DNA of 43,032 bases from Cupriavidus sp. BIS7 (GCF_000292345.1 NZ_ALOU01000052.1:1-43032); one strand, 5' to 3'; counted from the first letter of the stretch, positions 33,271-42,850 are shown. Notes: generated by a model not told the origin, from the letters alone. Translations and numbers: made by a program.

Positions 33271-34194
33271 TCTAGATAGATGCAGATGCGACGGACACTG
33301 TGTTTGCAGGGATTTGTAAAATGTGCGCTATGCGGCGCCACACCGTCTTACTGCCGAAATATTGCGGGGCCAGAATGTCACACGTTGTCGGCCCGCTGAA
33401 TAAGTCGGAATCGAAGAAAGAAAGCGACCGGAGGGGTTGCCGCGGGCCGACAGCGCCCAATCGAGGTCTCCTGACGAAATCTTGCCGTCCGGGGCCGACG
33501 TGCCTTGGCACACTTCCCACCTCGGCCCCGCCGCACCTCAACTCCATCTGATCAAGCTTGGCCACGCGCCGCTAATGATCGTCGTCAAAAACTCGGCGCC
33601 CTCGCGACCGGGCAACGGCCACGTGGCATCAGTCACGGAGGCTTGCGAATCCTCCTTCAGGTTGGCCCGATATCTCCAAATTGCCTTGTATGGCAATGGC
33701 TTTGCGCCGGCGGTTGGTGAAGTCATGCACAACCGTGCGATCTCGCTTTGCGCAAATTGAGTTGGTCAATCGACCCAATTGAAACAATCTAATTTCTGCG
33801 GCCTTAATGTCCCCGTAATATCGAGCGCAGTAGTTTCGATAATATGTAAGGAGTTAAGGAAAATACTACGTTAGAAAATCATTCACTCTGCCGCGGTGCA
33901 AATAGCCAGGGCGAAGTACTTCGCTAAAACGCTGGCGGACGCATAAGCGTTCTGCATGAGGATTGCTCCAACTTCTCCAGTCCCCCGGGCGATTCATCAC
34001 TGAGGTGCGTGTGTTGATCATCCACACGGGCCGCCCCCACCCAGCCTGATAAGGCTGGCAAACACCACGCCTTCACCATCGCCATCCGGCATGGCATGAC
34101 TGTTTGCGGGATGAACAGACAGTTTCATTGCCAATCACGGCCATTTGCATGGCGGCAGCGGTTCGACAATCAACCTCACAGGAGTAACTGTTCC
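33271..34194. other. Long non-coding region and katG leader
   Basis: About 920 bases with no supported gene. The left half (33300-33750) has open frames on both strands that resemble nothing and lack ribosome binding sites. The right half is distinctly AT-rich for this genome (33760-33890) and must contain the catalase-peroxidase promoter. A hairpin CCAGCCT at 34041-34047 pairs with 34052-34058 in the putative leader, and AACGCT/AGCGTT arms occur near 33928-33955. A decayed gene or a foreign segment is possible. Confidence 0.5.
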
Positions 34195-36423
34195 ATGAAT
34201 ATCAGAAAAACCTTAAAAATCTCCGCGCTGGCAATAGCCGTTTCTGCCGCATTTTCCACCAATGCACTGTTTGCACAAACGAACCCGACACCGAACAGTT
34301 TCTGGTGGCCGGAACAGCTGAATCTGCAGCCACTTCGATATCATTCCGCCGAATCCGATCCCATGGGCACGGCATTCAACTATGCGAAGGAATTCAAGAC
34401 CCTGGACCTTCAGGCTGTCAAACGGGATATCGCAGTCGTCATGAAGACATCCCAGGCCTGGTGGCCGGCTGACTACGGCACCTACGCGCCATTCTTCGTT
34501 CGCATGGCGTGGCATAGCGCCGGTGTCTATCGCATCTTTGATGGCCGGGGCGGGGCTTCCGGCGGCCAGCAACGGTTTGAACCGCTCAACAGCTGGCCCG
34601 ACAACGTAGGCCTGGACAAGGCACGGCGTCTCCTGTGGCCGGTCAAGCAAAAATACGGCAAGAAGATCTCCTGGGGTGACCTCATGGTGCTGGCAGGTAA
34701 CGTCGCACTGGAGGAGATGGGCTTCAAGACCTTTGGCTTTGCGGGCGGACGCGCGGACGACTGGGAAGCCGAAATGGTGGACTGGGGCCCCGAGAAGAAA
34801 ATGCTCGCCCATCAGCGACATGATGCGAAGGGCACCCTGAACAAACCGTTCGCGGCAACCGAGATGGGTCTAATTTACGTCAATCCAGAGGGGCCGGGAG
34901 GAAAACCCGATCCCATGGCATCCGCGAAGGTCATGCGCGACGCGTTCGGCCGCATGGGTATGGATGATGTCGATACCGTTGCACTCATCGCCGGGGGTCA
35001 CACTTTCGGAAAGGCCCACGGTGCACACGATCCGGCAAAGTGCGTCGGGAAGGAACCTGCCGCCGCCGGTATTGAAGAGCAAGGCCTTGGCTGGGTGAAC
35101 AAGTGCGGTACGGGCGTTGGCGTGGACGCCACCGGCAGTGGCCTTGAAGGTGCATGGTCCACCAACCCGACGCGCTGGACCCATGAATACCTGACATGGC
35201 TCTATAGCTTCGACTGGGAAAAGTCAAAGAGCCCTAGCGGAGCGATCCAATGGGTTCCCAAGGACAACCGGAGCGCCAATTTCGTTCCGGACGCGCACGA
35301 TCCGAAAAAGCGGCATCCGTTGATGATGTTTACAACGGACATTGCACTGAAGGTCGACCCCGAGTATCAGAAGATCTCGAAGCGCTTCCTCGAGAATCCG
35401 AAAGAGTTCGAACTGGCCTTCGCCAAGGCATGGTTCAAGCTCACGCATCGCGACATGGGGCCCAAGGCCCGTTACCTTGGTGCCGAAGTACCCTCGGAAG
35501 ATCTGCTCTGGCAGGACCCGATCTCCAAGCCGGATCACAAGCTCGTGGATGGTAACGACGTTGCGAAGCTGAAATCGAACATCCTGGCTTCCGGCCTGAC
35601 CACCCCGGAACTGGTCAGAACCGCATGGGCATCGGCGGCGACGTTCCGCGTGACGGATATGCGTGGTGGTGCAAACGGCGCGCGTATTCGCCTGGTGCCT
35701 CAGAAGGATTGGGAAGTCAACGATCCCGCCGAGCTTGCCAGGGTGTTGAGCCGTCTGGAGGCAATCCAGAAGGATTTCAATCTCGCCCAGAAAGCCAGCG
35801 GCAAGAAGGTATCGCTCGCCGACATGATCGTGCTGGGAGGCGTGGCTGCGGTGGAAGACGCGGCGCGCAAGGGTGGCTACCCGGTACAGGTACCGTTCAC
35901 GCCGGGCAGAATGGATGCATCGCCGGAACAAACGAGTGTCCCGTCTTTCGCGGTGCTTGAACCGGCTGCGGACGGCTTCCGCAACTACTACGGGAAGCAA
36001 ACCTCGGCTTCCCCGGCGGAAATGCTTGTCGAGCGTGCGAGCTACCTGAATCTGAGGGTTCCCGAAATGACGGTCCTGGTTGGCGGCATGCGTGCGCTGG
36101 ACGCAAATGCCGGCAAATCCCGGTACGGCGTGTTGACGGATCGCCCTGGCACCCTGAGCAACGACTTCTTTGTCAACCTGCTGGACATGTCGACCAAATG
36201 GTCAAAGTCTTCCACGGACCAGGGCACGTATGAGGGACGGGATCGCGAAACCGGAAAGGTCAAGTGGACGGCTACGCCGGTGGACCTGATTTTCGGGTCG
36301 AATTCCGAACTGCGTGCGGTTGCCGAAGTTTATGGTGCCGACGACGGCAAGGAGAAGTTTGTCCAGGACTTCGCCAAGGCATGGGCCAAGGTCATGAACC
36401 TGGATCGTTTCGACCAGTTCTGA
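34195..36423 (+). CDS. katG: Exported catalase-peroxidase (KatG/KatP type)
   Basis: A 742-aa bifunctional heme catalase-peroxidase that removes hydrogen peroxide. AGGAG precedes ATG 34195. Unlike ordinary cytoplasmic KatG it begins with a Sec signal peptide ([20 protein letters not shown]...ALFAQ), so it should be periplasmic, like KatP of enterohaemorrhagic E. coli. The heme site is intact: distal Arg103, Trp106 and His107 in [10 protein letters not shown], proximal His269 in [12 protein letters not shown]. The Met-Tyr-Trp cross-link needed for catalase activity is available: Trp106, Tyr228 in [11 protein letters not shown] and Met254 in FGRMGMDD. The C-terminal degenerate peroxidase domain is complete. 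The gene is preceded by an AT-rich region, and codon context differs slightly from its neighbours, which may indicate acquisition. Confidence 0.93.
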   Translation: MNIRKTLKISALAIAVSAAFSTNALFAQTNPTPNSFWWPEQLNLQPLRYHSAESDPMGTAFNYAKEFKTLDLQAVKRDIAVVMKTSQAWWPADYGTYAPFFVRMAWHSAGVYRIFDGRGGASGGQQRFEPLNSWPDNVGLDKARRLLWPVKQKYGKKISWGDLMVLAGNVALEEMGFKTFGFAGGRADDWEAEMVDWGPEKKMLAHQRHDAKGTLNKPFAATEMGLIYVNPEGPGGKPDPMASAKVMRDAFGRMGMDDVDTVALIAGGHTFGKAHGAHDPAKCVGKEPAAAGIEEQGLGWVNKCGTGVGVDATGSGLEGAWSTNPTRWTHEYLTWLYSFDWEKSKSPSGAIQWVPKDNRSANFVPDAHDPKKRHPLMMFTTDIALKVDPEYQKISKRFLENPKEFELAFAKAWFKLTHRDMGPKARYLGAEVPSEDLLWQDPISKPDHKLVDGNDVAKLKSNILASGLTTPELVRTAWASAATFRVTDMRGGANGARIRLVPQKDWEVNDPAELARVLSRLEAIQKDFNLAQKASGKKVSLADMIVLGGVAAVEDAARKGGYPVQVPFTPGRMDASPEQTSVPSFAVLEPAADGFRNYYGKQTSASPAEMLVERASYLNLRVPEMTVLVGGMRALDANAGKSRYGVLTDRPGTLSNDFFVNLLDMSTKWSKSSTDQGTYEGRDRETGKVKWTATPVDLIFGSNSELRAVAEVYGADDGKEKFVQDFAKAWAKVMNLDRFDQF

Positions 36424-36547
36424 TATCAGGCTGAAAGGAAGGGCCCGGTTCTGCGCATTGGGTGGAGTCGGGCCAATGAACGGGTAATTTTTTCCTGTTC
36501 AGCGTCGTCCCAAGAAGTTGAAGTCCTGAAACGTCACTTCTGATCGG

Positions 36548-36577
36548 TAGATGGCGGCGTGCAGTCGCCGCCATCTA
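36548..36577. terminator. 12-bp perfect hairpin between katG and the small lipoprotein gene
   Basis: TAGATGGCGGCG at 36548-36559 pairs with 36566-36577 over TGCAGT, 125 bases after the katG stop. It may end katG transcription or form part of the leader of the lipoprotein gene 50 bases later. Confidence 0.5.
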
Positions 36578-36626
36578 TACTGACTGCGTTTGACGGTTCA
36601 CGAACGCGGGTCACGGGAGGCACGCC

Positions 36627-36779
36627 ATGTTCAGAATTGCCATATTCCTGCTGTTGCCAATCAGCCTGGCTGGCTGTGTGTCGATCAGCAGCAGCGACCC
36701 AACCCCGCCACAGCACACCACGGTGGTCACGCCTGCCCCAGGATCTTCGACCACGACCTGCAGTCCGAACCCCTGCTAG
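36627..36779 (+). CDS. 50-aa lipoprotein
   Basis: A very short ORF with GGGAGG 7 bases before ATG 36627 and stop TAG 36777-36779. It starts MFRIAIFLLLPISLAGC, a compact lipoprotein signal with lipobox LAGC (Cys at residue 17). The mature part is about 34 residues, Ser/Thr/Pro-rich, ending in TTTCSPNPC with two further Cys. Function unknown. The convincing ribosome binding site and lipobox make it likely real, similar in style to small entericidin-like or unassigned lipoproteins. Confidence 0.65.
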   Translation: MFRIAIFLLLPISLAGCVSISSSDPTPPQHTTVVTPAPGSSTTTCSPNPC

Positions 36780-36803
36780 CCCCACCTGCCAGCCCCCGCC
36801 TTG

Positions 36804-37475
36804 CTAGCGCGCGGGCGGGTCGCCTTCGGCCTGTGCTGCGGGCCGGATCTGGCGCATGATGCCGTCGGCAAACAGTACGGGCCCGTGGATCGGTATGCCA
36901 GCCGTACGCAAAGCGTCGGCGGTCCAGGTATTGCAGGTATAGAAGCCGTCGTATTGTGCGGTTGCACCGAAGTACAGGCCGCCCGGATAGGGGCCGTCGC
37001 CAAGGCCGACCGGCGCTCCGCTGCCGTCGGTCTGCACGGCGTTGGCAAGGAAATCCCGCAGTTGCGCAATACCTTGTTCGCTGACGCCAAGCCGCACCAC
37101 GTTGTCAGCGCCGAACGCGGCGGCGGGTGTGTCACGCAGCACGGTCAGCAGGATGGCGCCCGCGCCGGGCAACAGCGCCGACAGCAGCGTCATCGGACCG
37201 CGCTCGCGGCTTAGCAGATAGTGTCGGTCACCAAAGCCGAAGCACAGGAAATGCGAGCCGTTGTAGCCCACGACCAGCCGCATCAGGCGCGCATCGGCAT
37301 CTTCGGTCCGGATGCAGACATCGGTGTGCCAGTCGCGCTCGACCACGTCGATGATGGTGGCGGGGTCGTCCGATGCGGTGGCCTGCGTGGAGGTTGCGCA
37401 GCCTGACAGCAACGTGACCAGCAGGGCAATCGCTGCATGGGCGACGAACCGGCGCAGGCTGGTGGTTTTCGTCAT
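36804..37475 (-). CDS. DUF2459 family lipoprotein
   Basis: A 223-aa protein with a lipoprotein signal (lipobox LSGC, Cys near 26). DUF2459 (TIGR02117-like) landmarks are VVERDWHTDVCIR, the FLCFGFGDRHYLLSR block and YDGFYTCNTWTADALRTAGIPI. The conserved His, Asp and Cys (DWHTD, YTCNTW) could form a hydrolase- or peptidase-like site, but no activity is known. It is on the same strand as, and 71 bases after, the ChrA gene, so it may be the last gene of that operon. Confidence 0.8.
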   Translation of the reverse strand: MTKTTSLRRFVAHAAIALLVTLLSGCATSTQATASDDPATIIDVVERDWHTDVCIRTEDADARLMRLVVGYNGSHFLCFGFGDRHYLLSRERGPMTLLSALLPGAGAILLTVLRDTPAAAFGADNVVRLGVSEQGIAQLRDFLANAVQTDGSGAPVGLGDGPYPGGLYFGATAQYDGFYTCNTWTADALRTAGIPIHGPVLFADGIMRQIRPAAQAEGDPPAR

Positions 37476-37546
37476 TCGGTCCGTACCACTGACGAAAGGA
37501 TGTGAGCGGCCTTCAGTGTCAGGTAGAGGCTCATGGATTCATGGAC

Positions 37547-38773
37547 TCAGGCCAGCCCCGCAGCATGTACGCCCCAGCCCGCCAGCGCGCAGCCGGCCAC
37601 AACGGCCCACGGCGGCACGCGCCAGACGGTCAGCGCGGCCAGCGCCAGCAGCGCCAGCGCGAAATCGGCAGGGACATGAATTGCACTGGTCCACACCGGC
37701 TGATACAGGGCGGCCAGCAACAGGCCGACCACGGCCGCATTGATCCCCGCAAGGGCCGCGCGGGTGCCTGTATGCCGGCGCAGCCGTTCCCAGAAAGGCA
37801 GGGCGCCAAATACCAGCAGGAAGGACGGTGCGAAGATCGCCAGCAGGCACAGCGCGCCGCCGAGCCAGCCATGGGGCGTGGGCCCGCCTGCCGCGCCGAG
37901 GAACGCAGCGAAGGTGAACAGCGGACCCGGCACGGCCTGCGCGGCGCCATAGCCGGCCAGGAACGTGTCATTGCCGACCCAGCCGGTTGGCACTACAGCG
38001 GCCTGCAGCAGCGGCAGCACCACGTGTCCGCCGCCAAACACCAGCGCGCCCGCTCGGTAAAACGCGTCGGCCAGTGCCAGCGCATGGTTCGGAATCGCAC
38101 TGGCCGCGATCGGCAACCCAACGAGCAGCGCGCCGAACGCCAGCAGAAACGCCAGTGCAGCGCGGTGGCCGACCGGTATCGGCAGCGGTTCGTGCGGCGC
38201 GGTGTCAGCGGTGCGGAAGCTGCGTGCACCGATCAGGCCGGCGATCACCATTGCGCCAACCTGGCACCACGGCGAAGGCACGAGCGTGACGGCCACCGCG
38301 CTGAGCGTCATCAGCGTGATGCGAGGAGCGTCGGGGCAGAGCGAGCGCGCCATGCCCCAGACGGCCTGCGCCACCACTGCCACTGCCGCCACCTTGAGCC
38401 CGTGCAATGCACTCGCCGGCACCAGGCTGCCATAGTGCGACAGGCCCAGCGCGAACAGGATCAGCGCGATGGCCGACGGCAGCGTGAAGCCGGTCCATGC
38501 GGCCAGCGCGCCGGGATACCCGGCCCGGGACAGGCCCACCACCATGCCTACCTGGCTGCTGGCTGGCCCCGGCAGGAACTGGCACAGCGCGACGATATCC
38601 GAGTAAGCGCGGTCACTGAGCCACTGGCGGCGCGTGACGAACGCCTCCCGAAAGTACCCGAGATGGGCCACCGGGCCGCCAAAGGATGTAAGCCCCAGAC
38701 GCAGGAAGACAATAAAGACTTCCCACGCGCTGTGACTGGTCTGATGCGTCTCGGAAGTTCGGACTGCGGTCAT
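37547..38773 (-). CDS. chrA: Chromate transporter, ChrA family
   Basis: A 408-aa inner-membrane protein with the two homologous CHR halves of long-chain ChrA. The first half holds LRLGLTSFGGPVAHLGYFREAFV and ALCQFLPGPASSQVGMVVG; the second holds the matching FGGGHVVLPLLQ and GYGAAQAVPGPLFTFAAFLG. About ten to twelve hydrophobic segments are visible. ChrA exports chromate driven by the proton gradient. No chrB lies nearby. ATG 38773 is 13 bases after the histidine kinase stop, so it is cotranscribed with the two-component system. Confidence 0.9.
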   Translation of the reverse strand: MTAVRTSETHQTSHSAWEVFIVFLRLGLTSFGGPVAHLGYFREAFVTRRQWLSDRAYSDIVALCQFLPGPASSQVGMVVGLSRAGYPGALAAWTGFTLPSAIALILFALGLSHYGSLVPASALHGLKVAAVAVVAQAVWGMARSLCPDAPRITLMTLSAVAVTLVPSPWCQVGAMVIAGLIGARSFRTADTAPHEPLPIPVGHRAALAFLLAFGALLVGLPIAASAIPNHALALADAFYRAGALVFGGGHVVLPLLQAAVVPTGWVGNDTFLAGYGAAQAVPGPLFTFAAFLGAAGGPTPHGWLGGALCLLAIFAPSFLLVFGALPFWERLRRHTGTRAALAGINAAVVGLLLAALYQPVWTSAIHVPADFALALLALAALTVWRVPPWAVVAGCALAGWGVHAAGLA

Positions 38774-38786
38774 GGCGGATGCCGGT

Positions 38787-40151
38787 CTAGCTCTTGACAT
38801 GGATGGTTGCCACCAGCCCGGTGCCGTCGGCGGCGGAACGATTGGCAAAGTCGACGGCGAGCCCGTGCAGCACGGCCACCCGGCGCGCGATGGAGACGCC
38901 CAGGCCGTTGCCTTTTTCCTGCTGGCCGGCGGCGCGGAAGAACCGGTCGCCAAGCCGCGCCAGCAGTTCGGGTGCAACGCCCGGTCCGTGATCGGATACG
39001 GTGATCCGGTCCGGCTCGAACGCCAGCGTGACCACCGTGCCGGCCGGACTATATCTGATCGCGTTGTCCATCAGGTTACGAAGCATCGTGCCAAGCAGCG
39101 CGGGGTCTCCGTTGACCGGCAGCGGCGTCTGGTTCGCCCCGGGCCACATGATTTCCATGTCGACATTGCGCCGTTCGGACAGCAGCAGGCAGTCCGACAG
39201 CACCTGTCGGGACACTTCATGCCAGTCCACAGGACCGCGCCTCGGCAGCGTTTCCTCATCCTCGAGCCGACTCATCGTCAGAAGCTGCGAAACCAGCCGG
39301 CTCATGCCGTCGATGCCGGCTTCGACATTGGCCGAGGCGCGCGCGCGTTCCACCGGGTCCGGCGAGCGTCGTGCGACTTCCCACTGGGCCTTCAGCGCGG
39401 CCAGCGGCGTGCGCAGTTCGTGTGCGGCGTCGGCTGTCAGGCGTCGCTCATGCTCCAGCAACGCCGTGGCCCGGTTCAGCAACTGGTTCAGTTCCGTCAC
39501 AAGCGGCACGAGTTCGCGCGGCACTTCAGTGAGCGAGAGCGGGGTGGGATCGCCCGGCGCACGCCCGGCGATCGATTTCGACAGCGTATGCACGGGCTGC
39601 AGCGCACGTGCCACGCCCCAAAGGAGCAGCGTGGTCAGCAGCGGCAGCCCCAGGACCCAGGGCAGCACCTGCGCCTGCAGGTAGGCCACGATCAGTTCGC
39701 CGCGCTCGCCCATGGTCTGGCCGACGCATACGCGCCAGCCCTCCACCGGGTCGTCCAGATAGTAGAGCCGCCAGGGCACCCCATCGATCTTGCGATTGGT
39801 AAAGCCCTTGACGTCCGGTGCGCGTGGCAGGCGGTCGCCGTCCGGGTCGATATGCAATGGTTCGCCGTCCGGGCGCCATGCGGCGATGGCAAGGTCGCCA
39901 AGGCCGGCATTGCCTTCATCGACCAGATCCGCGTCGCCGGGAATCGGCCCGTTCGCCTGCGGCGTCGGCGACTCCCGGGAATGGACCCGAGGCAACAGCG
40001 CCTGCATCTGCTGGGCCATACGGACCATCGCCGTGTCATAGAGCTCGTTGATCTCTTCTTCGGCGCTCAGGTATATCAGGACGCTGGTCAGCACCCATGC
40101 AAAGGCCACGGCGGCAAGCACGGCCAGGATCAGCCGCCGCCGCAGCGTCAT
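38787..40151 (-). CDS. Sensor histidine kinase, QseC/PmrB-like
   Basis: A 454-aa kinase with two transmembrane helices (about residues 8-28 and 160-182) enclosing a periplasmic sensor of about 130 residues with several acidic patches (DADLVDEGNAGLGD, IDPDGD, YLDDPVEG) that could bind cations. A HAMP-like linker precedes the HisKA box DAAHELRTPLAALKAQWE with His244. ATPase boxes: LRNLMDNAIRYSP, VSDHGPGVAPE, and QEKGNGLGVSIARRVA. Its start overlaps the regulator's stop by 4 bases (ATGA), so the two are coupled. Nearest well-known types are QseC, PmrB and TctE. Confidence 0.9.
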   Translation of the reverse strand: MTLRRRLILAVLAAVAFAWVLTSVLIYLSAEEEINELYDTAMVRMAQQMQALLPRVHSRESPTPQANGPIPGDADLVDEGNAGLGDLAIAAWRPDGEPLHIDPDGDRLPRAPDVKGFTNRKIDGVPWRLYYLDDPVEGWRVCVGQTMGERGELIVAYLQAQVLPWVLGLPLLTTLLLWGVARALQPVHTLSKSIAGRAPGDPTPLSLTEVPRELVPLVTELNQLLNRATALLEHERRLTADAAHELRTPLAALKAQWEVARRSPDPVERARASANVEAGIDGMSRLVSQLLTMSRLEDEETLPRRGPVDWHEVSRQVLSDCLLLSERRNVDMEIMWPGANQTPLPVNGDPALLGTMLRNLMDNAIRYSPAGTVVTLAFEPDRITVSDHGPGVAPELLARLGDRFFRAAGQQEKGNGLGVSIARRVAVLHGLAVDFANRSAADGTGLVATIHVKS

Positions 40152-40855
40152 GTCTGGTCCTCGCCCGGGGCGTCGGGCGCCGTGGCACCGATGGCTTCGA
40201 GCGTGCCCAGCGTATAGCCTGCGCCGCGCAGCGTTCGCACGATGGCGGGGTGAATCTTGCGGCGCAAGTGGTGGATATGGACTTCCAGTGTGTTGCTCTC
40301 TGCCCCCTTGTCCCAGTCATAGAGCTTGTCGCGCAGGAACTCGCGTGTCAGCACACGGTTGGGGTAGGTCAGCAGCAGTTCCAGCAGCATGGACTCCCGG
40401 CTGGTCAGGTCGACGGCCTTGCCGTGCCAGATGGCCAGGCGGGCGGCCGGCTGGTATTCCAGTGGACCGTGCCGCCAGACCGGTTCGGGCATGCCGGCCG
40501 CACGGCGCGTGACGGCGCGCAGCCTGGCCGCCAGTTCGTCCAGTTCCACGGGCTTGACCAGGTAGTCGTCGGCGCCGGCGTCCAGCCCGCCAATACGGCT
40601 GGACACGGCATCGCGCGCGGTCAGCACCACGACCGGCGTCTGGCGGCCCTGATTCCGCCAGCGGGACAGCATCGCCACGCCGTCATCGTCGGGCAGGCCC
40701 AGATCGAGCACCACGGCGTCGTAATGCATCATGCCGATGGCGCGGTCGGCCTCGCTGGCGGTGCCAAACCAGTCCACGGCGTGCCCCATCAGCTTCAGGC
40801 CGCGCTGGAGCCCGTCGCCGAGCATCGGGTCATCTTCAACGATAAGAATTCGCAT
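40148..40855 (-). CDS. OmpR-family response regulator, QseB/PmrA-like
   Basis: A 235-aa regulator from ATG 40855. Receiver: MRILIVEDDPMLGDGLQRGL, phospho-acceptor Asp51 in AVVLDLGLPDDDG, and Lys in DDYLVKPVELDEL. The winged helix shows LTSRESMLLELLLTYPNRVLTREFLRDKLYDWDKGAESNTLEVHIHHLRRKI, typical of QseB/PmrA/TctD. It heads the run regulator, kinase, chrA (and perhaps DUF2459), and is divergent from the arnT-like gene 240 bases away, which is a natural target because PmrA controls Ara4N modification in other bacteria. Confidence 0.9.
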   Translation of the reverse strand: MRILIVEDDPMLGDGLQRGLKLMGHAVDWFGTASEADRAIGMMHYDAVVLDLGLPDDDGVAMLSRWRNQGRQTPVVVLTARDAVSSRIGGLDAGADDYLVKPVELDELAARLRAVTRRAAGMPEPVWRHGPLEYQPAARLAIWHGKAVDLTSRESMLLELLLTYPNRVLTREFLRDKLYDWDKGAESNTLEVHIHHLRRKIHPAIVRTLRGAGYTLGTLEAIGATAPDAPGEDQT

Positions 40856-41095
40856 CTTGCTAGTGACTGAAACGACTGTTTGGAATATTGGCACCAATCG
40901 GGCCGGAAGGTCCACATCAGCCGGTCGGAAGCGTAGCATCGCAGGGAGCCGATCGCAGCATTAATCTGGCGTAAAGGTTTCTGTCATAATCTGCGCGCTA
41001 TTTTGGCCTACATCATCGCCCGCGCGGACATTCGCCGGCATGGTGTGGGCCTTGGTCTTTCTGCCCGTCCATTTCTCCCTATCTGCCTCTTTTAC
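40856..41095. promoter_or_regulatory. Divergent promoter region between the regulator and arnT
   Basis: 240 bases holding promoters for both directions. Two related words, TTAATCTGGC at 40961-40970 and ATAATCTGCG at 40987-40996, lie 26 bases apart and could be regulator sites for the OmpR-type protein. CATAAT at 40985-40990 could serve as a -10 box for arnT. All assignments here are tentative. Confidence 0.35.
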
Positions 41096-42829
41096 ATGCC
41101 GCAACCCACTTCCCAGCAGAGCGCGTCAGTCGCATCCTCGCAATCGGCCCAGGGTACGGTCGGATGGTCGGTTGCTGCCGGTTGGGTGGGCCTGTTCGTC
41201 CTCGTAGCCCTGGTGGTCTGGTTTGTCTCGCTGGACATACGCCATCTGGTCGGGCCGGACGAAGGGCGTTATGCGGAGATCTCGCGCGAGATGTTTGCCT
41301 CTGGCGACTGGGTGACCATTCGCTATAACGCACTGAAGTATTTCGAGAAACCGCCGTTCCATATGTGGGTAACGGCGCTGGGCTACGAACTGTTCGGCCT
41401 GGGCGAGTGGCAGGCCCGCCTTGCCGTGGCGCTGTCCGGGCTGCTGGGGATCGGCGTATCGATGATGGCTGCCCGGCGCTGGTTCGGCGCGCGCGCGGCG
41501 ATCTTCACCGGCCTGGCCCTGCTGGCTGCGCCGATGTGGAGCGTGGCAGCGCATTTCAATACGCTCGATATGACGCTGGCCGGCGTGATGTCCTGCGTGC
41601 TGGCCTTCATGCTGATGGCCCAGCACCCGGATGCCTCCGTGGCTGCGCGTCGCGGCTGGATGGCGGCCTGCTGGGCGGCCATGGGCGTGGCCATCCTGAC
41701 CAAGGGGCTGGTGGGCATTGCGCTGCCGGGCCTGGTGCTGGTGGTCTATACGCTGGTGACGCGCGACTGGGGGCTCTGGCGCCGTCTGCACCTGGCACTG
41801 GGCGCGGTGGTGATGCTCGTGATCACCGTGCCGTGGTTTTACCTGGTCTCGGTGCGCAACCCGGAATTCCTCAATTTCTTCTTTATTCACGAGCACTGGG
41901 AACGCTACACGTCGAACATCCACTCGCGTTCCGGTCCGATCTGGTACTTCCTGCCTTTGGTCATCGGTGGATTCCTGCCATGGGCGGGCATGTTCCCGCG
42001 CCTCTGGACGGCCATGCGCATGCCGGCCGAGCGCAGCGAAGCACGCTTCCGCCCGGCGATGATGGCCGGCATCTGGGCCATCGCCATCTTTGTGTTCTTC
42101 AGCCTGTCCCGCTCGAAGCTGCCCGGCTACATCGTGCCGGTGATTCCCGCACTGGGTATCCTGGCCGGCGTGGCGCTTGACCGCGTGAGCCCGCGCGTCT
42201 GGGGCAGGCAGCTTCTGGGCATGGCGATCGTGGCGGCCTGCGGCCTGCTGGCCAGCCCGGTGGTGGCCACGCTCAACGCCAATCACATTCCGAATTCCTT
42301 CTACCGGGCCTATGCGATCTGGGTGGCCGCAGCCTTCGTCGTGATGCTGGTCGGTATTGTGGCGGCCCGCCTGCTGCTGCGCCGCGGCGTGCTGCCCAGC
42401 GTGGCCGTGTACGCCATGGGGATGTACCTCGGCTTCACGCTGGCGCTGCTCGGCCACGAAACGGTGGGCCGTCCGGCATCGGGTGCCGATATTGCGCCGC
42501 AGATCGCGCAGAAGCTGACCCCGGAAATGCCGCTCTACGGCGTGCAGATGCTCGACCACACGCTGCCGTACTACCTGCGCCATCCGCTCACGATGGTGGG
42601 CCAGGCCGACGAACTGACCTTCGGTACGACGGTGGAGCCGCAACGCTGGGTGCCCGATATCCCGGCCTTTATCAAACTCTGGAAGAACGGCCAGCCCGCC
42701 ATGGCCGTGATGACGCCGGAGACTTACCTGACGCTGTCGCCCACCGTGCCGATGTACGTGGTTGCGCGCGACTGGCGCCGCGTGGTGGTGACGAACGTGC
42801 CGTCCCCGGCGCCTGTCGCCACGAACTGA
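41096..42829 (+). CDS. arnT: ArnT-like lipid A glycosyltransferase (GT83/GT39)
   Basis: A 577-aa integral membrane enzyme. ATG 41096 is preferred over a frame open from 41003; no strong Shine-Dalgarno is visible. The ArnT/PMT signature is present near residues 48-75: IRHLVGPDEGRYAEISREMFASGDWVTIRYNALKYFEKPPFHMW, with the catalytic Asp/Glu and the EKPP motif. FFFIHEHWERYTSNIHSRSGPIWYFLP and SLSRSKLPGYIVPVIPALG follow, typical of ArnT. Around a dozen transmembrane helices precede a periplasmic C-terminal domain. It transfers 4-amino-4-deoxy-L-arabinose from undecaprenyl phosphate to lipid A, giving polymyxin resistance; another lipid-linked sugar donor is possible. Confidence 0.85.
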   Translation: MPQPTSQQSASVASSQSAQGTVGWSVAAGWVGLFVLVALVVWFVSLDIRHLVGPDEGRYAEISREMFASGDWVTIRYNALKYFEKPPFHMWVTALGYELFGLGEWQARLAVALSGLLGIGVSMMAARRWFGARAAIFTGLALLAAPMWSVAAHFNTLDMTLAGVMSCVLAFMLMAQHPDASVAARRGWMAACWAAMGVAILTKGLVGIALPGLVLVVYTLVTRDWGLWRRLHLALGAVVMLVITVPWFYLVSVRNPEFLNFFFIHEHWERYTSNIHSRSGPIWYFLPLVIGGFLPWAGMFPRLWTAMRMPAERSEARFRPAMMAGIWAIAIFVFFSLSRSKLPGYIVPVIPALGILAGVALDRVSPRVWGRQLLGMAIVAACGLLASPVVATLNANHIPNSFYRAYAIWVAAAFVVMLVGIVAARLLLRRGVLPSVAVYAMGMYLGFTLALLGHETVGRPASGADIAPQIAQKLTPEMPLYGVQMLDHTLPYYLRHPLTMVGQADELTFGTTVEPQRWVPDIPAFIKLWKNGQPAMAVMTPETYLTLSPTVPMYVVARDWRRVVVTNVPSPAPVATN

Positions 42830-42850
42830 TTCCGATCCTGAAAACGTTCA

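Noticed and set aside
33437..33760. Plus-strand frame of 107 codons in the katG upstream region
   Set aside because: No ribosome binding site, no resemblance to a family, and poor codon pattern.
33901..33960. Stretch resembling rRNA-like wording (CTAAAACGCTGGCGGACGC)
   Set aside because: Too short and not extended on either side; no rRNA structure or neighbouring tRNA.
38774..38977. N-terminal extension of ChrA into the kinase gene
   Set aside because: It is the kinase coding region read in another frame; ATG 38773 begins the conserved ChrA sequence.
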